Shown here piece by piece: positions 54,630-62,015 of a stretch of 64,000 bases of DNA. The position numbers and the translations under genes are program-made. The first letter of the stretch is position 1. The number at the start of each line of letters is the position of its first letter. This DNA comes from JAJVID01 sp035714085 (GTDB taxonomy: Bacteria > Acidobacteriota > Blastocatellia > RBC074). Location: positions 39,209-103,208 of the forward strand of contig DASTMP010000362.1 in the NCBI GenBank assembly GCA_035714085.1, in the 5' to 3' direction. Below the pieces are notes generated by a model. It saw only the letters and a program-made list of their open reading frames with translations, was not told the origin of the DNA and made no database searches.

Positions 54630-54638
54630 CTTTCGTGT

Positions 54639-54902
54639 TTACTTCCTATGCTTTGCAATGTGAATGTGAAGAGGGAGAGCAGAGGCAACGTGGTAGCAGA
54701 GTTGACCAGACTCACCAGCAGGGCACGTGCATTGAGCCAGCCTTTTGCCATTCTCCGCGTGGAAAGCCACGTTGTAAGCCTTCCCCTCGCAGTTCGTCAC
54801 TTGGTACAACCTGAAAGCCAGGACTTTGACCGTGGGCCTCTTAGCCATAGCCCTATTCGCTGCTTTCTTCATTGCGCTTCCATTGACTTGAATCTGAATC
54901 AT
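54639..54902 (-). CDS. Small SWIM-type zinc-finger protein
   Basis: 87 residues. GGGAG lies seven bases before the ATG. The C-terminal half is a SWIM-like zinc finger: AYNVAFHAENGKRLAQCTCP, then AGESGQLCYHVASALPLHIH, i.e. CxC..CxH. The N-terminal part is Lys/Ala/Arg-rich (MKKAANRAMAKRPTVKVLAF). SWIM domains bind DNA or protein, and small ones of this sort are common on mobile elements. It is divergent from the HTH gene at 55030. Confidence 0.7.
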   Translation of the reverse strand: MIQIQVNGSAMKKAANRAMAKRPTVKVLAFRLYQVTNCEGKAYNVAFHAENGKRLAQCTCPAGESGQLCYHVASALPLHIHIAKHRK

Positions 54903-55029
54903 CTTTGCGCTCCCGTTGATTTGTATTCGATCTATCGTTGCTCAACGCTAAGGTAACGATAGACCCAGTCTAGTATTATGTCGATAACTATTCCTTGACT
55001 GAGTCGAGAATTTACATTAAGGTTGATCT

Positions 55030-55254
55030 ATGGGTGGAACAAAAAGCAAGCTGATTGAGGTGGTTACCACAGTTACCGCTGCGGATCGGTTGGGCATATC
55101 GCGCAAACGCGTGTTTCAGCTTATTCAAGAAGGGCGGTTACAGGCCACACAATACGGAAGGTCTTGGCTGATACCGCTTGCTGAGGTTGAGCGATACGAA
55201 CGGGAACGGAAGCCAGCAGGCAGGCCATCAACGAAGCGCCAGAAGAAATCTTGA
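55030..55254 (+). CDS. Helix-turn-helix (excisionase/MerR-like) protein
   Basis: 74 residues. The HTH_17-type sequence reads VTTVTAADRLGISRKRVFQL, IQEGRLQATQYGRSWLIPLA and EVERYERERKPAGRP. This is the usual DNA-binding pattern of excisionases and small helix-turn-helix regulators. It ends in a basic tail. An intrinsic terminator follows at 55303. It sits just outside the left boundary of the tRNA-Phe element and may belong to an older neighbouring element. Confidence 0.75.
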   Translation: MGGTKSKLIEVVTTVTAADRLGISRKRVFQLIQEGRLQATQYGRSWLIPLAEVERYERERKPAGRPSTKRQKKS

Positions 55255-55302
55255 GAAGAAAATCAACGATTGTGGGCGCGCAATGTGGGTACAAATAGAA
55301 AA

Positions 55303-55333
55303 GGCAGCTCGAAAGCTGCCCGTAACTTTTTGA
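55303..55333 (+). terminator. Intrinsic terminator after the HTH gene
   Basis: GGCAGCT-cgaa-AGCTGCC hairpin at 55303-55320, followed by CGTAACTTTTTG. It separates the HTH gene from the att site. Confidence 0.75.
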
Positions 55334-55342
55334 ATCTATCGA

Positions 55343-55387
55343 TGGCCAGGGACGGAATCGAACCGCCGACACACGGATTTTCAGTCC
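55343..55387 (-). tRNA. 3' fragment of tRNA-Phe (element attachment site)
   Basis: On the minus strand 45 nt match the 3' part of tRNA-Phe. GGACTGAAAATCC is the anticodon arm with GAA anticodon, followed by the variable loop, the T arm (GGCGGTTCGATTCCGTC) and the acceptor 3' strand CCTGGCCA. The 5' half is absent: at 55388 the sequence leaves tRNA homology. It is therefore not a functional tRNA but the displaced 3' end left when an element integrated into the gene. The intact copy should be at the other end of the element, to the right of this window. Confidence 0.85.
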
Positions 55388-55543
55388 AGAAAAATAGCCG
55401 ATCTTAAAATCTCTCAGTACTCCATGTTCCCCGTAAATCCTTCAGCCGCTTGAATATACCTATAGCTTGAATGCTCACCGGTGATCAGGGTATATCAGGT
55501 GTTTACGGAACAATAAACGGAACATTGAAAGAGGGATTCACCA

Positions 55544-56755
55544 ATGCCTAGACCGCGAGAGGGAAGCGTTATCTGGAACAAGAAAAGAAAAGCTTGGGTT
55601 GCCCGGCTCGACTGGACGGACGACGACGGGCGAGAGAAATGCCGCAAGCGCCAGGTTGAGAACAAGAGCGCGGGCAATATTCTCGTCAAGAAGTGGATTC
55701 GGGATCTCGAAGAACAGGGTGCAGCCTATCTGGACGCCGAGGCGATCACCTTCGAACAGCTAGCCGACAAATACAAAGAGGTGCGGCTTGTTGCACCGGA
55801 ATACCGGGACGGGCGCAAAGTCAAAGGGCTGCGTGACTGGAAGGGGCAGCGGTTCAGATTGGGGCGTCTGGTGGAACGCTTCGGCCGGCGCCGTATTCGC
55901 TCAATCACCTTCGCCGACATTGAGAAGTACCGCAACGATCTCATTTCCATGCCAGTCATTCACTGGAAGAAGGACGGGACGGCGGCAAAGACCAGGGAGC
56001 GCAGCATCGGAGATGTACACCGAATGCTGGCGCTCCTGCGCGCAGTCTTCACCTATGCCGTGCAATCCGAATGGCTCATACGCAACCCATTCACCAAAGG
56101 CCAAGGCCTGATTTCAATGGCTCAGGAAGTCGCGCGCGAGCGCGTGCTTTCGACCGACGAACAGCGCAAGCTGTTAGAAGCCTGCAAGAACACAGACCGC
56201 CGACATATCTATCCCATCATCCTGACCGCGCTGGATAGCGGATGCCGGCGCGGGGAACTGTTGAAAATGAAGTGGGCCGACGTCGACCTTAACCGGGGCG
56301 CTCTGACCGTCATGGCGATGAACGCAAAGACGAACCGCCCGCGTGTGATTGACCTCGAGCCGATCACGCTGACCGAACTTCGCAGGCTGGCCAGAGAGAG
56401 CGGCGGTTTCCCCGATCAACTGGTTTTCGGCCTCAAGTCCAACTTCAACCGGTCATGGCGGACGGCGATGAAGGAAGCCAAGATCACCGGCGCCAGGTTT
56501 CATGATCTCCGCGCGACAGCGATCACGACCTGGCTTTTGCGCGGCCTGCCGATGCCGTTTGCAATGGCGCGGTCAGGCCACGCTGATCCGCGAACCTTCA
56601 TGCGGTACGTGCGAATGGTTGAAGAGATTCGGGAGAAACAGCGCGAGCAACTGCGCGAGTGGGAGCTTGCCGCGAGCCTGACTGAACTAGCGGCCAACGG
56701 GGATGGTTTTTCGTCGGCTGATATTCAGGTCGAAAGGCTGGAATTCATCAACTAA
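55544..56755 (+). CDS. Site-specific tyrosine integrase of the tRNA-Phe element
   Basis: 403 residues. An N-terminal arm-binding region (GSVIWNKKRKAWVARLDWTD) and core-binding domain (ERSIGDVHRMLALLRAVFTY) precede the catalytic domain. The visible active-site positions are: Arg in SGCRRGELLKMKWADVDL, Lys in MNAKTNRPRVIDL, HDLRATAITTWLL (HxxR), SGHADPRTFMRYVRM (His and Tyr). It starts about 155 bp from the tRNA-Phe fragment, the usual place for an integrase that uses that site. The downstream operon runs in the same direction. Confidence 0.94.
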   Translation: MPRPREGSVIWNKKRKAWVARLDWTDDDGREKCRKRQVENKSAGNILVKKWIRDLEEQGAAYLDAEAITFEQLADKYKEVRLVAPEYRDGRKVKGLRDWKGQRFRLGRLVERFGRRRIRSITFADIEKYRNDLISMPVIHWKKDGTAAKTRERSIGDVHRMLALLRAVFTYAVQSEWLIRNPFTKGQGLISMAQEVARERVLSTDEQRKLLEACKNTDRRHIYPIILTALDSGCRRGELLKMKWADVDLNRGALTVMAMNAKTNRPRVIDLEPITLTELRRLARESGGFPDQLVFGLKSNFNRSWRTAMKEAKITGARFHDLRATAITTWLLRGLPMPFAMARSGHADPRTFMRYVRMVEEIREKQREQLREWELAASLTELAANGDGFSSADIQVERLEFIN

Positions 56756-56861
56756 GCGGTAGATATAAGGCTCATATAGCCCTATATATCCTATATAGTT
56801 TTGAGTTTAAGAGATTAACTTATTAAGCTTTAAAATCAACAACTTACGGTCAATTTTCTCG

Positions 56862-56889
56862 TTGCACAAATTCTGAAATTTGATATTGT
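56862..56889 (+). promoter_or_regulatory. Candidate promoter of the element operon
   Basis: TTGCAC (56862-56867), 16 bases, TATTGT (56884-56889), in an A/T-rich gap between the integrase and the first operon gene (ATG 56987). Confidence 0.45.
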
Positions 56890-56986
56890 GGGCGCGAAAA
56901 AGAAATTAGGCGAGCCGGTCAATTTTCCACGTCGCCCGACTCGCCCAATCAGTACACCCTATTCCGAAGAAAGGATGATTTTGTAG

Positions 56987-57250
56987 ATGATACCTGAAGC
57001 CGCTCCTACCGCCAATCCCAAACCTGCCGCCAAAAAGAGAGGGCCAAAGCCAAAAATCGCCCGTCCGGTGCTTGAGCCGGCAAGGCTCCATAACAGAGGC
57101 GAGGCGAGCTTGGTTGTTGGAGTAGCGCGAATCACGCTGATTCGCGCATTTAACTCCGGTCATTTGGCTGGATACCGTGTAGGGACTCGCGTTCTGCATA
57201 CTGGCCAACAATTGCTCGACTGGCTCAATTCGGGAGGGCACACGAAGTGA
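56987..57250 (+). CDS. Small DNA-binding protein with AT-hook-like and HTH segments
   Basis: 87 residues. A basic AT-hook-like stretch (KKRGPKPKIARP) precedes a short HTH (SLVVGVARITLIRAFNSGHL, AGYRVGTRVLHTGQQLLDWL) of the excisionase/AlpA type. Its position right after the integrase fits an excisionase or operon regulator. The stop overlaps the next GTG start (GTGA), so it is translationally coupled. Confidence 0.65.
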   Translation: MIPEAAPTANPKPAAKKRGPKPKIARPVLEPARLHNRGEASLVVGVARITLIRAFNSGHLAGYRVGTRVLHTGQQLLDWLNSGGHTK

Positions 57251-57627
57251 AAATAGAAAAGCCGTTCGCGGCGGCCACTGCGAACGGCTCTCGGATTTCA
57301 ACTACAAATTATCAGGCACCCGAGAGCATATCGCAGCCGCCCAAAAATCTCAATAACATATTAGCTTCAAGTTTTGCCAGCCAAGCCGCGACCGCGACCG
57401 CCGAAGAACTCTTCGACAAGCCTTACCCGCCAGCGCCGCCGCTGCCGCCCGCGTGGGAAGGGGATTCAATCGCCGTTGAATTCGCCGACCGCGAATGCGC
57501 GCGGCTACTGTTGAACTGCCTATTCGACCCGCCGATCACCGAAGAAGAAATCGATGAGCACGCTCGCCGCTTCGGATTGTCGAGGCGTCAAGCTGAGATC
57601 GAAATAAGGGAGGCGCGCAATGTTTGA
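57247..57627 (+). CDS. Element protein of unknown function
   Basis: 126 residues from a GTG that overlaps the previous stop. A Ser/Ala/Pro-rich, probably disordered first half (KPYPPAPPLPPAWEG) is followed by a compact helical end (FADRECARLLLNCLFDPPIT, EEEIDEHARRFGLSRRQAEI). The last part may be a small HTH. It overlaps the DUF3987 gene by eight bases. No family recognised. Confidence 0.6.
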   Translation: MKIEKPFAAATANGSRISTTNYQAPESISQPPKNLNNILASSFASQAATATAEELFDKPYPPAPPLPPAWEGDSIAVEFADRECARLLLNCLFDPPITEEEIDEHARRFGLSRRQAEIEIREARNV

Positions 57628-59299
57628 CACGACCACATCTGAAGGAAGAATCGCGCTTCTGCGAGCGGAGCAGGCTGCGAAGAAAAGTAACGGTCGACGG
57701 GCCGGCAATGGGACGACGGCCTACAGGAACGAAATTGATGAATTCTTGCGGCGGTCGCCGGAGCCGGAAGCAGAGCGAGTTCCCGAAGACTGGCCGGCGC
57801 CGCAACCAATATCGGACGGATTATTGCCCGTGCCGCAATTGCCCGTCGCGCTGATTCCTGCCGCGTTCCGGGGCTGGATTCACGACATTGCCGGACGCCT
57901 GCAAGTTCCGCTCGACTTTCCGGCAGTCCCCGCAATAGTGGCTGTGGCTTCGGCAATCGGCAATCAGGTAGGGATTCGGCCGAAGGCGCACGACGATTGG
58001 ACTGTGACGCCTAACCTTTGGGGCGCCATTGTCGGCCGGCCGGGCACGATGAAATCCCCCGCGATACTGGAAGCCCTCAAGCCGCTTAACCGTCTTGTCG
58101 CAGAGGCCAAGAAACAACACGAACAAGCGTTGAAGGATTGGAAATTCGACAAAGAAGCCGCTGAAATCAAGCGGGCGGCCAAACGCGATGAGATGAAAAA
58201 GGCGGCAAAGCACGGCAGTACTCTCGAAGAATTCCGCGATGAGATAGCCTGCGACGAGTTAAAGGAGCCTACAGAGCGGCGGTATATCACCAATGATGCA
58301 ACCGTCGAGAAGTACGGCGAGCTTCTCAACCAAAACCCGAACGGCCTGCTTATTCAGCGGGATGAGCTAACCGGCTGGCTTCGCTCCCTTGACGACGAAG
58401 GTCGCGCCAAAGACCGCTCTTTCTACCTGGAGGCGGCGAACGGTACCGGCGATTACACATATGACCGAATCGGGCGCGGGACGCTCTACATCAAATCAAT
58501 CACGACCAGCATTATCGGCGGCATTCAGCCGGGACCGCTACAAACCTACCTGCGCGGGACGCTGGGATTCGGCGAGGGAGATGACGGGCTGATTCAACGG
58601 TTTCAGATGATGACCTACCCGGACTTGCCGCCAGAATGGGCATATGTTGACCGGTGGCCTGATTCAGAAGCTCGTAATACGGCCTTTGAGGTTTTCAAGC
58701 GGTTAGCCACGATGCCCGATAGCCTTAAATTCGAGCTGGAGGATGACGGAGCGGCCTTTATGCGGTTCACGCCAGACGCACAGGCCTTTTTCGAAGAATG
58801 GCTGACAGACCTTATGCGCGACGTTCGGAGCGGGGCCTTCGAGCATCCGGCGCTTGAATCCCATTTCGTCAAATACGGACGCCTAATGCCGGCGCTGGCG
58901 CTAATTTTCGAAATGGTGAACGCCGCTGCGAGGGCTTTCGAGCCTTTTGAGCCTTTCGTATCTGAGGAATCAGCAAAACTCGCGGCGGCATGGTGTCAAT
59001 TCCTGATGGCGCACGCTAAGCGAATTTACGGCCTCGGGATCGCAGCCTCGGAAATGCGCGCCCGGACGCTGGCCGTTCATATCCAAAGGGGCGAAGTAAT
59101 CGCTTCGTTTCCTGAAGGGTTCACAGCGCGAGACGTATATCTGAGGCATTGGGCCGGACTGAATACCGCCGATCTGGTAGCCGAACCGCTGGAAATCCTC
59201 GAACACTTGGGATGGATTCGCGGCGCTTTTCTCAGCAAGGGCGGACGGCCGACGACCACTTACCGGATCAACCCACGCGTCTCGGAGGTGAAGCTATGA
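57620..59299 (+). CDS. DUF3987-type primase/helicase-like protein
   Basis: 559 residues. The C-terminal ~450 residues match the DUF3987 pattern: DFPAVPAIVAVASAIGNQVG, an altered Walker A WGAIVGRPGTMKSPAILEAL, a long Lys/Glu helical insertion, RRYITNDATVEKYGELLNQN, LIQRDELTGWLRSLDDEGRA (Walker B-like), TSIIGGIQPGPLQTYLRG and DDGLIQRFQMMTYPD. The family is found in plasmids, satellites and integrated elements and is thought to take part in their replication. No primase (toprim/AEP) domain is seen at the N-terminus. It overlaps both neighbouring genes. Iteron-like 12-mers lie in and after its 3' end. Confidence 0.85.
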   Translation: MFDTTTSEGRIALLRAEQAAKKSNGRRAGNGTTAYRNEIDEFLRRSPEPEAERVPEDWPAPQPISDGLLPVPQLPVALIPAAFRGWIHDIAGRLQVPLDFPAVPAIVAVASAIGNQVGIRPKAHDDWTVTPNLWGAIVGRPGTMKSPAILEALKPLNRLVAEAKKQHEQALKDWKFDKEAAEIKRAAKRDEMKKAAKHGSTLEEFRDEIACDELKEPTERRYITNDATVEKYGELLNQNPNGLLIQRDELTGWLRSLDDEGRAKDRSFYLEAANGTGDYTYDRIGRGTLYIKSITTSIIGGIQPGPLQTYLRGTLGFGEGDDGLIQRFQMMTYPDLPPEWAYVDRWPDSEARNTAFEVFKRLATMPDSLKFELEDDGAAFMRFTPDAQAFFEEWLTDLMRDVRSGAFEHPALESHFVKYGRLMPALALIFEMVNAAARAFEPFEPFVSEESAKLAAAWCQFLMAHAKRIYGLGIAASEMRARTLAVHIQRGEVIASFPEGFTARDVYLRHWAGLNTADLVAEPLEILEHLGWIRGAFLSKGGRPTTTYRINPRVSEVKL

Positions 59300-59455
59300 G
59301 GGATTATCTCGGCGGCCTCTTGATAGGTGACGGGCGCGAAAATCTGAAAACTCCTGATGTGGACAAGGCTCAAAAGTCGGGCGCGACTTTCGAAAATGCC
59401 GAATATTGGCAAGGCTCAAAAGGCTCAAAAGGTACTTTTGATACTTTTGAGCCTT
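58944..59455. repeat. Iteron-like 12-bp repeats (AAGGCTCAAAAG)
   Basis: AAGGCTCAAAAG occurs at 59365-59376, 59411-59422 and 59420-59431 in direct orientation. Its complement CTTTTGAGCCTT is at 58944-58955 and 59444-59455. Copies three and five form a 12-bp-arm hairpin around a 12-base loop. All lie inside coding sequence in different codon contexts, so amino-acid constraint does not explain them all. They resemble replication iterons next to an initiator/helicase gene. Confidence 0.6.
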
Positions 59456-59682
59456 CCACGGACAGGGCTTTTGTCGGTTTTGTCGGTGACTGTTCTCAAG
59501 CGCCCGCCAGTGTTTCGCCTGACGTGGCCGCGTCATGCCCGATCTGCGGCGCCGTCCTCGAATGGAAACGCGGCAAACACTATCTGCACGTCTGGTGTCC
59601 GGCCGGGGGCCATTTCGACGCCTGGCGCACCGACGACGGGCGCAAGTTGAAAGAGACTGACGCGCCGCTGATGCGGCCTTGA
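59296..59682 (+). CDS. Zinc-ribbon element protein
   Basis: 128 residues. GGAGG lies seven bases before the ATG, which overlaps the DUF3987 stop (ATGA). The first half is low complexity (SKGSKGTFDTFEPS). The second half is a zinc ribbon, CPICGAVLEWKRGKHYLHVW, then CPAGGHFDAWR. Likely a small nucleic-acid- or protein-binding partner of the replication protein. Three of the iteron-like repeats and one inverted copy fall in its N-terminal codons. Confidence 0.65.
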   Translation: MRDYLGGLLIGDGRENLKTPDVDKAQKSGATFENAEYWQGSKGSKGTFDTFEPSTDRAFVGFVGDCSQAPASVSPDVAASCPICGAVLEWKRGKHYLHVWCPAGGHFDAWRTDDGRKLKETDAPLMRP

Positions 59683-59683
59683 A

Positions 59684-59875
59684 ATGAATCTGACGGATAA
59701 CAATCTGCGCGAAGCTCTCCAGGCGCTCACCCCGGCCGAACGTGCCGCCGTCGAACGCCTGGGGGCCGTGCCTGCATCAATGGCGCTGACGGCGGCTCAA
59801 AAGGCCGCGCTTCGAAAGACCAAGGCGAAGTTGAAGTGGCGGGCGCGGGCCGGGGTGAGAATGGGGAAGCGGTGA
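59684..59875 (+). CDS. Small basic element protein
   Basis: 63 residues, starting one base after the previous stop. MNLTDNNLREALQALTPAER, then AAVERLGAVPASMALTAAQK and a basic end KTKAKLKWRARAGVRMGKR. Two helices and a positively charged tail suggest DNA or RNA binding. Not recognised. Confidence 0.55.
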   Translation: MNLTDNNLREALQALTPAERAAVERLGAVPASMALTAAQKAALRKTKAKLKWRARAGVRMGKR

Positions 59876-59900
59876 GCTTAAGACCTGGAATCAATAACGC

Positions 59901-60062
59901 TCAAAGCCACCGGACATCGCCGTCATTCCAGGTGAATCTGTCCTGGCGAAACTCTTCGTCCGATTCCGCGGATTCGTCGGCGTCCATTTCGTCTTCGAAG
60001 TCTTCGAAGGTTTCAAGGTCGTCGGCGGGTGTTACTTCGAGATTGGATTCGTTACTTGGCAT
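59901..60062 (-). CDS. Very acidic small protein on the opposite strand
   Basis: 53 residues: MPSNESNLEVTPADDLETFE, then DFEDEMDADESAESDEEFRQ and DRFTWNDGDVRWL-stop. AAAGGAT precedes the ATG. It has about 20 Asp/Glu against 3 Arg, and is the only minus-strand gene in the front half of the element. Small acidic proteins on mobile elements can mimic DNA and block restriction or other DNA-binding enzymes; here that is a guess. Confidence 0.55.
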   Translation of the reverse strand: MPSNESNLEVTPADDLETFEDFEDEMDADESAESDEEFRQDRFTWNDGDVRWL

Positions 60063-60315
60063 GGTGTGGCTATCCTTTCAGGGGTTAATTTGTTAATGCG
60101 AAGCTATTGTAACATAAAAGCCGCTCTGGACGGCCACAAAACGCGAAATCGACAAACAAAGCTCGCGCATAGAATCCCGCGCTTTGCGCTCAGGACTGCC
60201 GTGGCTGAGTTTTTGCCGTCTGGTCGACCAACGAGACAGGCTCGGTACTACAAGTTGCCCTAAAGCGAAAAATAGCTACTGTCGCTGGACGGTTTTCGGG
60301 TATAAGGGGGAACGT

Positions 60316-60570
60316 ATGAATTTGAGGAAGCCTCTTACTTTGGGCGGAACAATTGTTAACGAATTCGGCCGCCATGACCGGCGAGGTGGCAGGCCGAAGA
60401 CGCCAGCGCGCGGTCCATATCGAATGTGCCCGGTTCACGGCGTCGATTGCAGGTACGAACCGGAAACAGACTTACTGCATTGCCAGGATTGTCACAGCGA
60501 GCGGCGGCGCTGGCCGACGTTCGCGGAGGTCTGGAACAAATTTACAACAAACACCGAAGGGGGACAGTGA
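60316..60570 (+). CDS. Small zinc-binding element protein
   Basis: 84 residues from the ATG at 60316 (AAGGGGG upstream). A basic head (NEFGRHDRRGGRPKTPARGP) precedes a zinc knuckle YRMCPVHGVDCRYEPETDLL, HCQDCHSERRRW. Four Cys plus His in CPVHG..C..C..C suggest one zinc site. Unknown family. It ends three bases before the next ATG. Confidence 0.6.
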   Translation: MNLRKPLTLGGTIVNEFGRHDRRGGRPKTPARGPYRMCPVHGVDCRYEPETDLLHCQDCHSERRRWPTFAEVWNKFTTNTEGGQ

Positions 60571-60573
60571 CTG

Positions 60574-61077
60574 ATGAGCAGAGGTACATACGGAAATGGA
60601 AGACTGGCGGGGCAGCCGCCCACGCCGACATTCAGGCGCGAGGCGGCGCCGCGTGAAGGATATACGCGGGAGTTTGTTGACGACCGCTTGGCACGTCAGG
60701 CTGAAGAGGAACAGGCTCGGGCAAGAAACGCCGCTGAGAATGAAGCTCTTCGCCGTCAGCGCGAGGAAACACTCGACGCTGAGCGGAAAGCCAAACGCGA
60801 CGAAGCCGAAAAGTCTTTCGAGGCTGAGATTGCGGCCGTTCACAAAGAACGGTTACAGCGAGAATGGTTGGCGAATCATCCCGGCGAAACGGCGACGGCT
60901 TTCGAGGTTGAAGCCTGGCCGCATTTGCTTGCCAACCTGAAAGCGGAAGCCATCCGGGAAGCTCACGAAGCCTATACGCGGCGGCTTCGCGCTCAGGACT
61001 ACGAAAGCGACGGCGATCTGATCCCCGTCAATTGGTCAATGGATCAGCGGCGCAGTCGCGCGCTTGATCGCTTATAA
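60574..61077 (+). CDS. Coiled-coil element protein
   Basis: 167 residues. A disordered head (SRGTYGNGRLAGQPPTPTFR) is followed by a long charged coiled coil (RQAEEEQARARNAAENEALR, RQREETLDAERKAKRDEAEK) and a folded end (HPGETATAFEVEAWPHLLAN). It resembles structural or assembly-helper proteins of phages and elements only in general shape. Not recognised. Confidence 0.6.
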   Translation: MSRGTYGNGRLAGQPPTPTFRREAAPREGYTREFVDDRLARQAEEEQARARNAAENEALRRQREETLDAERKAKRDEAEKSFEAEIAAVHKERLQREWLANHPGETATAFEVEAWPHLLANLKAEAIREAHEAYTRRLRAQDYESDGDLIPVNWSMDQRRSRALDRL

Positions 61078-61381
61078 TCAATTCGCTTTGCGACGCCGGA
61101 ACCGTTTCCAAGTTGGATAAGATTCCGGCGCTCACCACTTCAATCTTCCGGGTCAAGGACTCGCCCTTCCGAGCCAAAACGGCTCGCCTGCACATCATAA
61201 GGCCAAGTCAGGGACTGGCTTCCACGCCGATCAGCGAATCAAGGATTCGCATTCCGTATTGTTTGTCTCCGGCTCTGTCGCGGGGGGGGCTGGTGGATGC
61301 GCCGTCAACTGGCGGAACGGGGCCGATTGGCCACGTGGTTGACGGCGGCCGGGTTCAAATTTGGCTCAGTCGGTATTGATT
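61078..61381. other. Intergenic region within the element
   Basis: No convincing gene; a 69-codon frame at 61297 overlaps the next gene and lacks coding bias. Short inverted stretches such as CGAGCCAAAACGGCTCG (61170-61186) and GAATCAAGGATTC (61237-61249) occur. Confidence 0.4.
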
Positions 61382-61834
61382 ATGCGAGAGAAGACGCAAC
61401 TAACTCAGCAGAGCAAGACGGCCAACCGTACCGGGCGGCCGTCAAAGCTCAACCCACAGATGCGCGAGAAGATCATTCAGGCAATCGCCCTCGGGCTCAC
61501 CTATGAGCGGGCATGCGGTCTGGCCGGCGTGTCCTATCAGAGCTTGCGTAATTGGATCGCCAGGGGCGGCCAAGAAACGGAAGGCGAATACTTTGACTTT
61601 CTTGACGCTTTAAAAAAAGCGGAAGCCCAGGCCGAGGCAGTCTGTCTTCAGCGAATCCACAAAGCGGCCCAGGGCGGCCAATGGCAAGCGGCGGCCTGGA
61701 TACTTGAGCGGCGTTATCCTGAACAATGGGGCCGCCGTGAGCGCCACATTCATGAAAGCCCAGATGGCTCGGCGGTGTTTCAACCGATAATCGACGCCAT
61801 CGGGAAGATTTACGGAGGCGAAGGCAATGAATAG
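61382..61834 (+). CDS. Terminase-small-subunit-like HTH protein
   Basis: 150 residues from the ATG at 61382. A basic N-terminus (NRTGRPSKLNPQMREKIIQA) leads into an HTH, LGLTYERACGLAGVSYQSLR, NWIARGGQETEGEYFDF, then a helical region (LKKAEAQAEAVCLQRIHKAA, QGGQWQAAAWILERRYPEQW). The GRPSKxxPxxxxxIxxAIxxGxxxxxAAxxAGVSxxxLxxWIxRG pattern and the WILERRxPxxWGRR end match phage terminase small subunits that recognise pac/cos DNA. No large-subunit gene follows. It overlaps the next gene by eight bases. Confidence 0.7.
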   Translation: MREKTQLTQQSKTANRTGRPSKLNPQMREKIIQAIALGLTYERACGLAGVSYQSLRNWIARGGQETEGEYFDFLDALKKAEAQAEAVCLQRIHKAAQGGQWQAAAWILERRYPEQWGRRERHIHESPDGSAVFQPIIDAIGKIYGGEGNE

Positions 61835-62015
61835 TGCAGAACGCAGGGCAATCAATCGGATTATGCACAAGGGGCGAACGAAGCTGCTCGGCGGCAAACA
61901 GAACGCCGACAGCCTTCGGAATCTCGCCGCCGCTCAGCGTAAGGCTCACGAATTGTCTGTCTCCCACCATACAGAATATAGAAAACCAGTCTCAGCCTGC
62001 CCACCAGATTTTTGA
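61827..62015 (+). CDS. Short element gene, probably truncated
   Basis: 62 codons overlapping the previous stop: MNSAERRAINRIMHKGRTKL, LGGKQNADSLRNLAAAQRKA, then a tail HTEYRKPVSACPPDF that runs antisense into the HNH gene. The coupled start and basic helical beginning look real. The end was probably lost when the HNH module was inserted. Confidence 0.45.
   Translation: MNSAERRAINRIMHKGRTKLLGGKQNADSLRNLAAAQRKAHELSVSHHTEYRKPVSACPPDF

Larger units (their letters stand above)
54315..54638. other. Upstream region of the PadR-ADOP unit; no gene
   Basis: It carries the promoter/operator at 54361-54397 (minus strand) and the terminator hairpin of the SWIM-protein gene at 54604-54629. The middle has no coding signal. 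Confidence 0.5.

Noticed and set aside
61297..61506. 69-codon frame overlapping the TerS-like gene
   Set aside because: Most of it is an out-of-frame reading of the TerS-like gene start; coding bias favours the latter.
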